64,000 nt of DNA. It comes from Bacteroidaceae bacterium (GTDB taxonomy: Bacteria; Bacteroidota; Bacteroidia; Bacteroidales; Bacteroidaceae). Location: the NCBI GenBank assembly GCA_017534535.1, contig JAFXVZ010000037.1:163599-227598 (forward strand), in the 5' to 3' direction. Shown here in pieces: positions 8,778 through 16,691 of the stretch; position 1 is the stretch's first letter, and each line of letters starts with the position of its first letter. A program made the translations under genes and the position numbers. The notes beneath the pieces are model-generated. The model saw only the letters and a program-made list of their open reading frames with translations. It was not told the DNA's origin and searched no databases.

Positions 8778-8798
8778 TAAATTTGCGGCGTAAAGATA
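8778..8798. promoter_or_regulatory. Overlapping divergent promoters for truA and DUF5715
   Basis: TAAATTTG at 8778-8785 on the plus strand is a Bacteroidetes -7 element about 30 nt before the truA ATG at 8816. TATCTTTA on the minus strand (8798-8791) is a near-consensus -7 for the opposite gene. The two overlap closely, so they may compete. Confidence 0.5.
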
Positions 8799-8815
8799 GT
8801 ACATTTATTTCAGAT

Positions 8816-9550
8816 ATGCAACGATACTTCATATATTTAGCGTATGATGGCACTCAGTATCATGGGTGGCAGATACAACCCAACGGCGATAGTGTACAGC
8901 AAAGGCTTATGGATGCCCTGCAAACCCTGTTGCGTAGAGAGGTGGTTGAAGTAACGGGAGCTGGCCGTACCGATGCCGGTGTGCATGCCAAGCTAATGGT
9001 GGCTCACTTTGACAATGAGACCCATCTGGATTGTTCCAAGCTCACTGATAAGCTGAATCGTCTGCTACCACCAGACATTAGTATATATAAGGTAGAGCCA
9101 GTCGATGCCGAGATGCATGCACGCTTCAGTGCCAAATCAAGAAGATATGAGTATTATGTTACCACTGCCAAAAGTCCGTTCATGCGCCAATATCGTTATC
9201 GCTTGCACAAAGCCCCTGATTTCCAACTGATGAACCAAGCTGCTCAGCTCTTGTTGGAACAAGATGACTTCACCAGTTTCAGCAAGCTCCATACCGATGT
9301 CAAAACCAACATCTGCCATGTTACCCGTGCCGAGTGGAGCCAGGTGGATGAAGATACGTGGGTGTTCAACATCCAAGCTGACCGCTTTCTTCGCAATATG
9401 GTCCGTGCCGTTGTAGGTACCCTCTTGGAGGTTGGCTTTGGCAAACTCACCCTCGATGGCTTCCGTGGTGTCATCCGGCAAAAGGATCGTTGCTCAGCCG
9501 GTATGTCTGTCCCAGCCCAAGGCCTCTTTCTGGCGGATATTCAGTACTAA
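8816..9550 (+). CDS. truA: tRNA pseudouridine synthase A
   Basis: Isomerises uridines 38-40 in the anticodon arm of tRNAs. The 244 residues include [10 protein letters not shown] near the start and [10 protein letters not shown] with the catalytic Asp. ATG 8816 is preferred over an upstream in-frame TTG at 8783 because the family begins at [11 protein letters not shown] and the TTG lies inside the likely -7 promoter element. The end overlaps the convergent hemolysin III gene by 4 bp. Confidence 0.93.
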   Translation: MQRYFIYLAYDGTQYHGWQIQPNGDSVQQRLMDALQTLLRREVVEVTGAGRTDAGVHAKLMVAHFDNETHLDCSKLTDKLNRLLPPDISIYKVEPVDAEMHARFSAKSRRYEYYVTTAKSPFMRQYRYRLHKAPDFQLMNQAAQLLLEQDDFTSFSKLHTDVKTNICHVTRAEWSQVDEDTWVFNIQADRFLRNMVRAVVGTLLEVGFGKLTLDGFRGVIRQKDRCSAGMSVPAQGLFLADIQY

Positions 9551-10173
9551 AGCAGAATTGTGAGAATGACACTCCAGTGGGCGATAGCGCCCAGGAGCAC
9601 GAATACATGCCAGATGGTGTGATAATGAGGTTGTTTGTCGTGTGCATAGAAATAGGTGCCTGCAGTGTAGAGAATACCCTCGCTGATGAGAAATGCCATT
9701 GAGAGTGGCGACAGCTTCTCCATTACCTTGGGGAAGATAATCAGCACACTCCAACCCATCACAAGGTACATTGCCAGTGAAAGCCTGGGGTGCTTGCCTA
9801 TGGCCACAATCTTGGCAATGCTGCCTATCAGTGCCACCGTCCATAGGAATCCGAATACCAGCCATCCTAACCAGCCTCCGATTACTCCCACGCATATGGG
9901 GGTATAAGAGCAGGCTATCATTACGTAGATACTGATATGGTCGCACTTGCGGAGTATCTCTTTTGCCACACCGGGACGGACCCAGTGGTAGATGGTACTG
10001 GAGAGGAACATCAGGAACATGCCTATGATAAAGAAGAAAACACCGAATGCCATCTGCCAGCTGGTGTCGATGGCAGGCCACACCATCCAGATGGATGAGA
10101 GCGCAAAGATTACCCCAATCAGGTGGGTCCAGGTGTTGCCTAATTCTTCTTTAGAAGGAAATATGTTTGCCAT
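9547..10173 (-). CDS. Hemolysin III / PAQR family membrane protein
   Basis: A 208-residue protein with seven predicted membrane helices. PAQR/HlyIII residues are visible: E..NTWTHLIG near the start, [23 protein letters not shown] and a C-terminal [12 protein letters not shown]. These His/Asp positions form the metal site of the superfamily. The name is historical and haemolytic activity is not implied. It lies between truA (convergent) and the acyl-ligase gene (same strand, 24 nt upstream). Confidence 0.85.
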   Translation of the reverse strand: MANIFPSKEELGNTWTHLIGVIFALSSIWMVWPAIDTSWQMAFGVFFFIIGMFLMFLSSTIYHWVRPGVAKEILRKCDHISIYVMIACSYTPICVGVIGGWLGWLVFGFLWTVALIGSIAKIVAIGKHPRLSLAMYLVMGWSVLIIFPKVMEKLSPLSMAFLISEGILYTAGTYFYAHDKQPHYHTIWHVFVLLGAIAHWSVILTILL

Positions 10174-10197
10174 TGTTGTCCAGTAGTTTTTAGGTGT

Positions 10198-12696
10198 TTA
10201 GCACGATAGACATGCCTGGATAGCCTGTTTTACCTGGTCAGCAATCTCTTCATACGAAAGAGCACTGTCGGGATAGATAGGCGACAGGTAAGTCACCTCA
10301 ATCTTATGGGGTGATGGGAAACGCTTGGAACGTGGCAAAGCCTCGTAGGCTCCCTTGATGCATACGGGTACCACAGGCACTTGCAACTCCTTGCTCAAGA
10401 TGGCGAAGGTTTTCTTGAAACTGCCCAACTCACCTGTATTTGTACGTCGTCCTTCTGGGAAGATAACCAGGTTCTTGCTTTGCTTGAGTACTTCACCCAA
10501 CTTCAGGATAGAGTCGCGTAGGTTGCTTCGCTCCATTAGGATGATGTTGTTATTACGAGCATAAGCCTTACGCAAGGCTCCTTGCATGTGCTCTTCAGTA
10601 GCATAGTAATAGGTGTCCTTCATGACAGGTGTTGGCAGGGTGCACGACACCAGTGGACCATCTAAGAAACTCTGGTGGTTGGGGGCAATAATCATCGGGC
10701 CATTAGCTGGTATATTCTCCACACCATTGATCTGTACGTTGTTATAAGATTTGTAGAATCCACGGATGATGGCATTGCCCAAAGCCATGTATCGGTTGCC
10801 GTGAGGCAACTCCAACTTGGAAGAGTCGGCATGCAGGAACTGGTGCCAGTCTTCTTCCTGCACCTCCATGCGTGTCTTGCTGTTGGCAATGAACTCGGCC
10901 ATTGCTTGAATGCTCTTGTAGCCTGGCATGTCGGCTGTGCTGATATGGGTGCCGAAAGTCTGTTGGATGAAACCTTCTAACGAAACCATGTCTAATGAGT
11001 CGAATGCCAAGTCGGTCTCGATATGATCGGTAGGACGCAACTTTATCTTCTTCTCTTCCTCGATGTATTGCTTTAGAATCTGATATTCCTCGAACGTAGG
11101 CTCCACTATCGTCTCTTCTTTCTTGCTGACAGATGCTTCGCCCTTGATGATATCCTTCAGCTTATAACGCTTCAGTTTTTCCAATCGGGTTCGAGGCAGT
11201 TCGCCACGATAGACAAAAAGACTCATCAGTTTCTTGTAGTTGGTGACTGTTAGGTTGTAAGGTTCCAGCACCTCGCGTTTCAGTGTCTCTTCCACCTGTT
11301 CGTCAGAGAGGTCTTTTGCCCACTCTGTCTGAGGCACGATGATGGCACGCAACATATCGCCATCCTGCACCACTGCTGCTTCCTTCACACGATCAGTATA
11401 TTTTTCCAACTTATACTCTATCTCGTTGGGTTGTACGTTCTTGCCGTTTGACAAGACGATGATTTCCTTGCTACGTCCAGTAATATACACACGCCCTTTC
11501 TCATCGATGTAACCCAAGTCACCAGTATGCAGCCAACCATCCTTGTCGATGACTTCTGCCGTCTCTTCCGGACGATTGTAATATCCCTGCATGATGTTGG
11601 GACCTTTGGCGCATACTTCGCCGTTTTCAATCTTACATTGCATCTCAGATGAGGGGATGCCAACACAATTAGGCACCTGGTCACCAGGACGGGTAAAAGC
11701 AATCATAGGAGCAGCCTCGGTCATGCCATAGCCTTCGAGCATCTCGAAGCCCAAAGTCTGTAAGCCTAACAGTATTTCTTTATCTAAGGCGGCACCACCA
11801 CTTACCATGAAATCGACGTGTCCACCCAACTTCTGATGTACCGCCTTAAAGATGAAGCGTGAGAATGACTTGTTCTTCAGTGTGGCACAGAGGTTGAAGA
11901 GCCCACGGGTAATGAAACTCGCATCAATTTTTTTCTTTATTCCTCCGTAGAGCGTCTGCCATAATCTTGGCACACCTACCATGATGGCAATCTTCCCTCT
12001 TTCCAGGGTATCGATGATATCAGGTCCCGACATAGTAGGGCATATCGCTACTCCTCCACCAACATAGAATGGAATAATAACAGTTCCCACTAATGGTAAC
12101 ACATGATGCAAAGGCAACAGAATCAGGGTTCTGCGCTCATCGCTAAAAATAGGTACTTCGTCATAAACGGCACGCTTGTTGGTCAATATGTTTTGATACG
12201 AAAGCATCACACCCTTAGGCGAACCCGTAGTACCGGAAGTGTAGATAATAAGGGCAGTGTCTTTTTCATCCAGATAGTTCACTTGTGCTTTCTCCTCATT
12301 TACTTCTACACGTTCGTAGTCCTCAATCAGATGGATGTCAACGATTTGGCCTGCTTCTTGCAGGGCGGCCTTCACAACGTCTAACTTCTGACTGGTTGTC
12401 CATATGCAAGCAGGATGGCAGTCGTTGATGATATAAGCTAAATCGCTTACTGTGGAAGAAGCATCTACTGGCACAGCTATGCCGTGATTCGCCCAAATAG
12501 AGTAAAAAGCATAGATCCAACCCTCACGGTTCTCGGCAAATATCAGGGTTCTTTCTTTGGGTTGTTTAGGGGTGAAACGACTATATAGCGTGATTCGTTG
12601 TAACATTTCAGGGAAATAGATATTGCGTTCACCTGCAATAATCGCAATCTTGTTGGAATCTTTAATCATAAGCTTATTGAAATATTGTGTTTGCAA
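10198..12696 (-). CDS. Acyl-ACP synthetase / ACP / lysophospholipid acyltransferase fusion (Aas-like)
   Basis: An 832-residue three-part lipid enzyme. An AMP-binding acyl ligase (about 1-500, TSGTTGSPKG at 153-162) is followed by an acyl-carrier domain with the phosphopantetheine Ser in FDSLDM (about 566). A PlsC-type acyltransferase completes the chain (HQSFLD, about 672; FPEGRR, about 747). The predicted job is to activate free fatty acids, load them on the built-in carrier and acylate lysophospholipid or a related acceptor. E. coli Aas has the domains in the opposite order and no carrier, so this is a related architecture. It is probably membrane-associated. Confidence 0.85.
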   Translation of the reverse strand: MQTQYFNKLMIKDSNKIAIIAGERNIYFPEMLQRITLYSRFTPKQPKERTLIFAENREGWIYAFYSIWANHGIAVPVDASSTVSDLAYIINDCHPACIWTTSQKLDVVKAALQEAGQIVDIHLIEDYERVEVNEEKAQVNYLDEKDTALIIYTSGTTGSPKGVMLSYQNILTNKRAVYDEVPIFSDERRTLILLPLHHVLPLVGTVIIPFYVGGGVAICPTMSGPDIIDTLERGKIAIMVGVPRLWQTLYGGIKKKIDASFITRGLFNLCATLKNKSFSRFIFKAVHQKLGGHVDFMVSGGAALDKEILLGLQTLGFEMLEGYGMTEAAPMIAFTRPGDQVPNCVGIPSSEMQCKIENGEVCAKGPNIMQGYYNRPEETAEVIDKDGWLHTGDLGYIDEKGRVYITGRSKEIIVLSNGKNVQPNEIEYKLEKYTDRVKEAAVVQDGDMLRAIIVPQTEWAKDLSDEQVEETLKREVLEPYNLTVTNYKKLMSLFVYRGELPRTRLEKLKRYKLKDIIKGEASVSKKEETIVEPTFEEYQILKQYIEEEKKIKLRPTDHIETDLAFDSLDMVSLEGFIQQTFGTHISTADMPGYKSIQAMAEFIANSKTRMEVQEEDWHQFLHADSSKLELPHGNRYMALGNAIIRGFYKSYNNVQINGVENIPANGPMIIAPNHQSFLDGPLVSCTLPTPVMKDTYYYATEEHMQGALRKAYARNNNIILMERSNLRDSILKLGEVLKQSKNLVIFPEGRRTNTGELGSFKKTFAILSKELQVPVVPVCIKGAYEALPRSKRFPSPHKIEVTYLSPIYPDSALSYEEIADQVKQAIQACLSC

Positions 12697-12791
12697 AGTT
12701 ACGGCTTATTTTTATAAATTGCAAATGAAATTAATTTTTTGTTGCACTCTCCGTGCTTTCACAGTCCTTGATGCCCAACAAGCTAATACAT

Positions 12792-12822
12792 TTTAGGGAG
12801 CACAATGACTGTGCTCCCTAAA
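12792..12822. terminator. Hairpin downstream of the amidase gene
   Basis: A 12-bp perfect stem (TTTAGGGAGCAC / GTGCTCCCTAAA) with a 7-nt loop lies 11 nt past the stop codon of the minus-strand amidase gene. It is the likely end of the amidase-smalltalk-HU transcript. Confidence 0.65.
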
Positions 12823-12833
12823 TCTTTCACTGC

Positions 12834-13250
12834 TTATGGAAACAGTTGCCGATACTCAGCTGTGTCGAAGCAAGGACATTTCTTGTCGGGATTGAGGGTG
12901 TTGTGCCCAACAATCAAGGCATTGGGGTAGTCCTCCTTGAGTCGTGTCAGCAGGTTCAGCAGGGCAATCTCCTGACCACCTGTCCGGGTGTCGGCTTCAT
13001 TACCGTGGCGATCCAGGCCACCTTCCAGGCAGATGCCAATGGAGTGTTTGTTATGGTACTTGCAGTGGGCACCTATCATTTCAATAGGGCGTCCTTCTTT
13101 GACTGTACCATCCAGCTCAATGTAATAATGGTAGCCGATGTCTTTGTAACCACGATACTTCATGTGATCTTCCCTGCATTTTTCTGCCGTATAACGACGG
13201 TCTTCTCTGGTTGCAGAGCAGTGCAAAATGATTAATGTAATCTTTCTCAT
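12834..13250 (-). CDS. N-acetylmuramoyl-L-alanine amidase (Amidase_2)
   Basis: A 138-residue zinc amidase of the T7-lysozyme type, cutting MurNAc-L-Ala in peptidoglycan. Motifs include ILHCSATRE (first His), IGYHYYIELDG, HNKHSIGICLEGG, VGHNTLNPDKKCPCFD (second His and the K...C ligand region). ATG 13250 is chosen because the family begins at MRKITLIILHCSAT; a longer reading to 13397 would run through repeat and smalltalk DNA. There is no signal peptide, as is normal for copies in this phage-like Bacteroidales cassette. Confidence 0.85.
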   Translation of the reverse strand: MRKITLIILHCSATREDRRYTAEKCREDHMKYRGYKDIGYHYYIELDGTVKEGRPIEMIGAHCKYHNKHSIGICLEGGLDRHGNEADTRTGGQEIALLNLLTRLKEDYPNALIVGHNTLNPDKKCPCFDTAEYRQLFP

Positions 13251-13254
13251 CGCT

Positions 13255-13279
13255 TCAATTAATGAATAATGAACAATGT
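13255..13279. repeat. ATTATTC-type heptamers between smalltalk and amidase genes
   Basis: AATGAATAATGAACAATG-type units fill the short space between the smalltalk stop and the amidase start. Confidence 0.55.
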
Positions 13280-13281
13280 TC

Positions 13282-13551
13282 CTACGCAACCCTCCTTGTA
13301 GGCGATGCCCCGCAATCTCCTTCCAATGACAGCTGTATAGTTGTAGGAGATTCTGGGTCAAACCCGTATTGAGGGTAAAAGAGAGAGGCTGTTCCAATAC
13401 ATGCCGTACTCAAGTCATGGGTTGGAACCTCTGTGACATGTTGAGGTTGCATCAGTCCCATACAGCTGGTGGTGCCGAGGGCTGTCAGGAATGCTGTGAG
13501 TGCAGCTACTATCACTTTCACTGCCATCTCAATGATTGTCTTTCTTTTCAC
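13282..13551 (-). CDS. Smalltalk-like small protein with unusual C-terminal extension
   Basis: The first about 33 residues (VKRKTIIEM...ALGTTSCM) match the smalltalk family: a short positive N-terminus, one hydrophobic helix and a TTSC lipobox-like end. These proteins normally stop soon after that Cys and sit beside HU and amidase genes, as here. In this copy the frame stays open for about 55 more residues (GLMQPQH...TRRVA), which may be a real extension or decayed sequence. The start is taken as GTG at 13551; ATG 13527 is an alternative. An upstream in-frame ATG at 13602 lies in heptamer repeat and is rejected. Confidence 0.6.
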   Translation of the reverse strand: MKRKTIIEMAVKVIVAALTAFLTALGTTSCMGLMQPQHVTEVPTHDLSTACIGTASLFYPQYGFDPESPTTIQLSLEGDCGASPTRRVA

Positions 13552-13555
13552 TTCG

Positions 13556-13699
13556 TTCAATGAATAATGAATAATGAACAATGAATAATGAATAATTGTC
13601 AATTGTCAATTGTCAATCGTCAATGGTCAATGGTCAATGGTCAATGGTCAATTGTCAATCGTCAACGGTCAACGTTCAACGATCAACGATCAACGATCA
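13556..13699. repeat. Long two-family heptamer array
   Basis: About 35 bp of AATAATG-type units lead into about 105 bp of GTCAATT/GTCAATC/GTCAATG/GTCAACG/ATCAACG units. The right end supplies the TGA stop of the HU gene (13697-13699 on the minus strand). It is the longest uninterrupted heptamer array in the window. Confidence 0.9.
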
Positions 13700-14272
13700 A
13701 ATATCCAAGTCATCACCACCGCCGCCATTGTCACCGCCGCCGCCGGTATTGCCACCTGTGTTACCACCCGTGCCGCTGCCACTACCAGAGCCAGAGCCGG
13801 AAGCTGGACGAGGAGGGATAGAGATATCCACCGTGGTCTCACCAGCCTTGATGGCCTTCAGCAGAGCCGCCTTCTCACGCAGGGTAGGAACCAGGTTGTA
13901 CTCGGCATCGTCCGCCAGGTTGCGGAATAATGCACCCGGGCTCCACTTCACCTTGACCTTGCTAATCTGAGTGGCAGGATTGTACTTGTCGGCATCCGCC
14001 ACACCCTTGCCCTTCAAGGTAATGGAGAAGTCGCCCAACTCACCCAGACTCACCTTGTAGCCTGCCAGGAGCAACTCACGGAGGCAATCCACTGCCAGGG
14101 TCAGGATGCCCTGCACGTCACTACGCCCATACACGCTGCCATGATCGGCAATGTGCTTGGCAAACTCCATCAGGTCGATGGTCTTCACGGTCTGAGCCGT
14201 ACCATAGGTGAGCTTCACACTGGTCTCGTCGCCCACCTTCGCATAACGCTTTACCAAACTGTAATTAATCAT
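13697..14272 (-). CDS. HU family histone-like DNA-binding protein with Gly-rich tail
   Basis: A 191-residue HU-like protein of the Bacteroidales histone-like family. The HU fold covers about residues 1-130 (GRSDVQGILTLAVDCLRELLLAGYKVSLGELGDFSI). A tail of about 35 residues is rich in Gly, Ser, Thr and Asp (SGSGSGSGTGGNTGG). It probably bends or coats DNA in this accessory locus. The stop codon lies in a heptamer array. It sits upstream of the smalltalk and amidase genes on the same strand. Confidence 0.88.
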   Translation of the reverse strand: MINYSLVKRYAKVGDETSVKLTYGTAQTVKTIDLMEFAKHIADHGSVYGRSDVQGILTLAVDCLRELLLAGYKVSLGELGDFSITLKGKGVADADKYNPATQISKVKVKWSPGALFRNLADDAEYNLVPTLREKAALLKAIKAGETTVDISIPPRPASGSGSGSGSGTGGNTGGNTGGGGDNGGGGDDLDI

Positions 14273-14280
14273 GTTTTTAA

Positions 14281-14312
14281 GTTTAAAGGTTAATGTTTAA
14301 AGTTTAAAGTTC
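14281..14312. repeat. GTTTAAA heptamer array in the HU leader
   Basis: Units GTTTAAA, GGTTAAT, GTTTAAA, GTTTAAA, GTTCGCA follow head to tail with 7-bp spacing. They lie in the presumed 5' leader of the HU gene. The base sequence differs from the GTCAATN family but the period is the same. Confidence 0.6.
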
Positions 14313-14344
14313 GCAATCGGTCTTCCGGACGACTGATTACATGG

Positions 14345-14352
14345 CAAAGGTA
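14345..14352 (-). promoter_or_regulatory. Promoter -7 element for the HU-smalltalk-amidase unit
   Basis: TACCTTTG on the minus strand fits TAnnTTTG. It lies about 73 nt before the HU ATG, with the GTTTAAA array and a GTC(TT)CCGGA-centred inverted repeat inside the leader. Confidence 0.5.
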
Positions 14353-14384
14353 CTACATGATAGAACCGGCATTATGAATTGCTG

Positions 14385-14398
14385 TGACATTGATGTAT
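14385..14398. promoter_or_regulatory. Shared 14-bp motif, copy 1 (possible operator)
   Basis: TGACATTGATGTAT occurs here, upstream of the DUF4248 gene and between the divergent HU and DUF4248 promoters. It recurs exactly at 17828-17841 upstream of the small regulator-like gene. Flanking CATTGA/TCAATG gives partial dyad symmetry. Confidence 0.45.
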
Positions 14399-14459
14399 AT
14401 AGAATGATATTCAATGACTTTCTATGACTTTTATCCTTGTTTTTCTGATAAAAAAGCAC

Positions 14460-14467
14460 TATATTTG
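14460..14467 (+). promoter_or_regulatory. Promoter -7 element for DUF4248
   Basis: TATATTTG matches TAnnTTTG and lies 23 bp before the ATG at 14490. A CTTG at 14436-14439 stands near the -33 position. Confidence 0.6.
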
Positions 14468-14489
14468 CATATCATTAAACACTAAGGAA

Positions 14490-14699
14490 ATGAAGATAAA
14501 GGCATACAGCAAGAGTGAGCTGGCACGTGCATACGCACCAGACATCGACATCAGGTCGGCTTTGAACCGACTGAGTTATTGGATTCGTTATAACAAGAAA
14601 CTCTCAGAGGAGCTTCATCTCGATGGCTACAACCGCTATCAGAAAGTGTTTACGGTGCGGCAGGTGGAAATCATCTTCCACTACTTAGGGGAGCCGTAA
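14490..14699 (+). CDS. DUF4248 domain protein
   Basis: A 69-residue small protein beginning MKIKAYSKSELARAYAPDID and ending with a helix-rich VRQVEIIFHYLGEP. The DUF4248 family is found almost only in Bacteroidales cassettes with HU, smalltalk and amidase genes. The SKSELARAYAPD segment resembles a winged-helix or MerR-like recognition region. ATG 14490 fits the family start and the promoter; a longer reading from 14424 is unlikely. A strong terminator follows directly. Confidence 0.78.
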   Translation: MKIKAYSKSELARAYAPDIDIRSALNRLSYWIRYNKKLSEELHLDGYNRYQKVFTVRQVEIIFHYLGEP

Positions 14700-14706
14700 A
14701 GAACAT

Positions 14707-14737
14707 GGGCGAGACATTACCAATGTCTCGCCCTTTT
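14707..14737 (+). terminator. Terminator after DUF4248
   Basis: A 12-bp perfect stem (GGGCGAGACATT / AATGTCTCGCCC) with a 3-nt loop is followed by TTTT. It lies 7 nt past the DUF4248 stop. Confidence 0.8.
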
Positions 14738-14781
14738 CATTACTAATCTCTCGGTCCTCACATTACCAATCTCTCGGTTAG
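14715..14781. repeat. Three imperfect direct repeats (CATTACCAATCTCTCGG)
   Basis: Copies begin at 14715, 14738 and 14761, a regular 23-bp spacing. The first is part of the terminator stem and the last contains the stop codon of the primase-helicase gene. They probably arose by local duplication. Confidence 0.55.
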
Positions 14782-16658
14782 GAGAATGGTATGGTTTGTT
14801 GGGCAGGAGTAGGGGGCGTGGCGGAAGGAGTAGGGGATTGGCTCTCTGGCTGATGGCTGGATGGCATGAGCAGCGTTCCGTCGGGTAGAATCCACGGATC
14901 TGCCTGCCACTGCACATTCATATAGCGGTCAATCACCTCACCGTTCTTGTCCATGCCTTTGCCCATCTCGCATGGGTTGAAGCGGCCATTGATGACATCG
15001 TAATGGAACAGGCAGTATCCACGCCTGCCCAAGTGCTTGAAGCGTACCTTATCTACAAACACGGTCGTTACCCCTGCCTCGTCGTTACGGTCCACAATCA
15101 GGCAAATGTCTGCCTTATTGCCAAAGTCGGCAGAACCGTTGATGTCGTTCATCTCCACACGCCTCTGCTTGCCATCGGTGGTGTTGCGGTTCACCTTTCG
15201 GGGATGTGCCACCAGCAGTACCATCACGTTGGTCTGCTGGGCAAAGCGTATCAGGCGGTTCAGCATGGAGGAAATGTACTGTAGCTCCGTCTGCCCGTCA
15301 GAAAGCCTTTGCTCGATGCGGTTGAACGGGTCGATGACCAACAGCTTCACATCCTTGCGTTCCACCAGCATCTGTGCCGTTCCCAAGATTGTGTCCAGCT
15401 CATAACGGTCTTCCTTGGGCAGGATGTGGAAGACATTCTGCCCCATCCATTGCTTCACGGCTGCATACATATTGTCGGTCATGCCCACCGATGGCTCAAA
15501 GCGATAGCCGGTAATCTTCTCCGACAACTTGCGCAAATGCAAGGCAATAGGCACGTTCTCTGGCGAGAAATACGCCACCTTCCAGCCGTGCATTAGGTTC
15601 AGGCGCACCGCTATCTCATCCACCAGCTCACTCTTGCCCTCTCCGGGACGGCCAGACATAATCATCAGCCTTCCAGGCTCAAAGCTCACTAACTCATCAA
15701 AGCCACTCAGTCCTATCTTCAAGCCGTGGCGGATGCGGTTATGAAATACATCCAGCATGTCTTGCTCCAGATCGTGGGCAGTATAGACATTCTCCATCAG
15801 GGGATATACAGCGCGCTCAATGCGACCAATCACACCCGTTCTACCATGCGTGAGCAGCTCCTCATTGGCATCCTTGCAATCCTTGTCCCAGTGTACGATG
15901 CGGCATTTGTCTGCACCCAGGCGCTTCACTAAGGCATCACGCAACTGGCATCCCACCTTGTCGTTGTCAATGGCAAGGATGAAGCCCTTCTTATCCTTGA
16001 AGTGTGTATCCCAGAACTCATCTATCCAGCGCACGTTGGCATTACCCCCTGTAGGCACGCTTACTACACCCTTGAAACCGCATTGATGCAGGGTGAGGGC
16101 ATCTATCTCGCCCTCCGTGATGGCACAGATGCTCTTGTTCTTCAGCGAGTCAATGTTGTAGGGGATGATCCTGCCTCCCTTGAAGAACATGAACCGTTTG
16201 TCAATGGAGCGATACTTGATGTTCACCAGTTCGCCATCCAGGAAGTAGTTGAAGGCGATGACTTGCTCCATTTTATCGCATTCCGGCATCTTCACCCATG
16301 GCTCCGTCACCTTCATTGCCTTCAGCGTTTCCAATGATAGTTGGCGGTTGTTTGCCAGGTAGTCCAGTGCATCCGAGGGGGCATTGATGAACTCGGCATG
16401 CCAGGCAGGCTTGGCATATTTGGGTTGCTGCTGTTCCTTGTCAGCCTTCTCAGCTACTGCGTTGATGCCATATACATGGCCTTTTGCCCCACAACGATGG
16501 CAATAGTATGTCCCTTTGTTGATGTTAACTGAAAGACATTTCCTTTTACTGTTCTTTTCATGTTTCCCCCTGCAGAAAGGGCAGGCTGCATATACCTCTC
16601 CTTTTTTGCTCGCTTTGACGTTCCCTGTGATACCGAGCGCATTCAAATCTATAGTCAT
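14778..16658 (-). CDS. Toprim primase / DnaB-type helicase fusion (T7 gp4-like)
   Basis: A 626-residue replication protein. It has an N-terminal CHC2-type zinc finger (C26, C29, C53, C56) and a TOPRIM domain with ITEGEIDAL (about 183) and LAIDND (about 230). The RecA/DnaB helicase core shows MSGRPGEGKSE (about 333), LLVIDPFNR and VLLVAHPRK. The architecture is that of phage and plasmid primase-helicases such as T7 gp4. It ends 34 nt into the region after DUF4373, so both are probably one operon. It suggests the locus derives from a phage, satellite or similar replicon. Confidence 0.88.
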   Translation of the reverse strand: MTIDLNALGITGNVKASKKGEVYAACPFCRGKHEKNSKRKCLSVNINKGTYYCHRCGAKGHVYGINAVAEKADKEQQQPKYAKPAWHAEFINAPSDALDYLANNRQLSLETLKAMKVTEPWVKMPECDKMEQVIAFNYFLDGELVNIKYRSIDKRFMFFKGGRIIPYNIDSLKNKSICAITEGEIDALTLHQCGFKGVVSVPTGGNANVRWIDEFWDTHFKDKKGFILAIDNDKVGCQLRDALVKRLGADKCRIVHWDKDCKDANEELLTHGRTGVIGRIERAVYPLMENVYTAHDLEQDMLDVFHNRIRHGLKIGLSGFDELVSFEPGRLMIMSGRPGEGKSELVDEIAVRLNLMHGWKVAYFSPENVPIALHLRKLSEKITGYRFEPSVGMTDNMYAAVKQWMGQNVFHILPKEDRYELDTILGTAQMLVERKDVKLLVIDPFNRIEQRLSDGQTELQYISSMLNRLIRFAQQTNVMVLLVAHPRKVNRNTTDGKQRRVEMNDINGSADFGNKADICLIVDRNDEAGVTTVFVDKVRFKHLGRRGYCLFHYDVINGRFNPCEMGKGMDKNGEVIDRYMNVQWQADPWILPDGTLLMPSSHQPESQSPTPSATPPTPAQQTIPFS

Positions 16659-16691
16659 TATATCATAAAGTTATAATTTAACAAAAAAGGA

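Noticed and set aside
13596-13699. Heptamer array as a CRISPR array
   Set aside because: Units are 7 bp with no spacers and no cas genes are present in the window.
13588-13970. Plus-strand open frames across the heptamer array and HU tail
   Set aside because: They come from the stop-free strand of the repeat running into the Gly-rich HU coding region in antisense; no real protein features.
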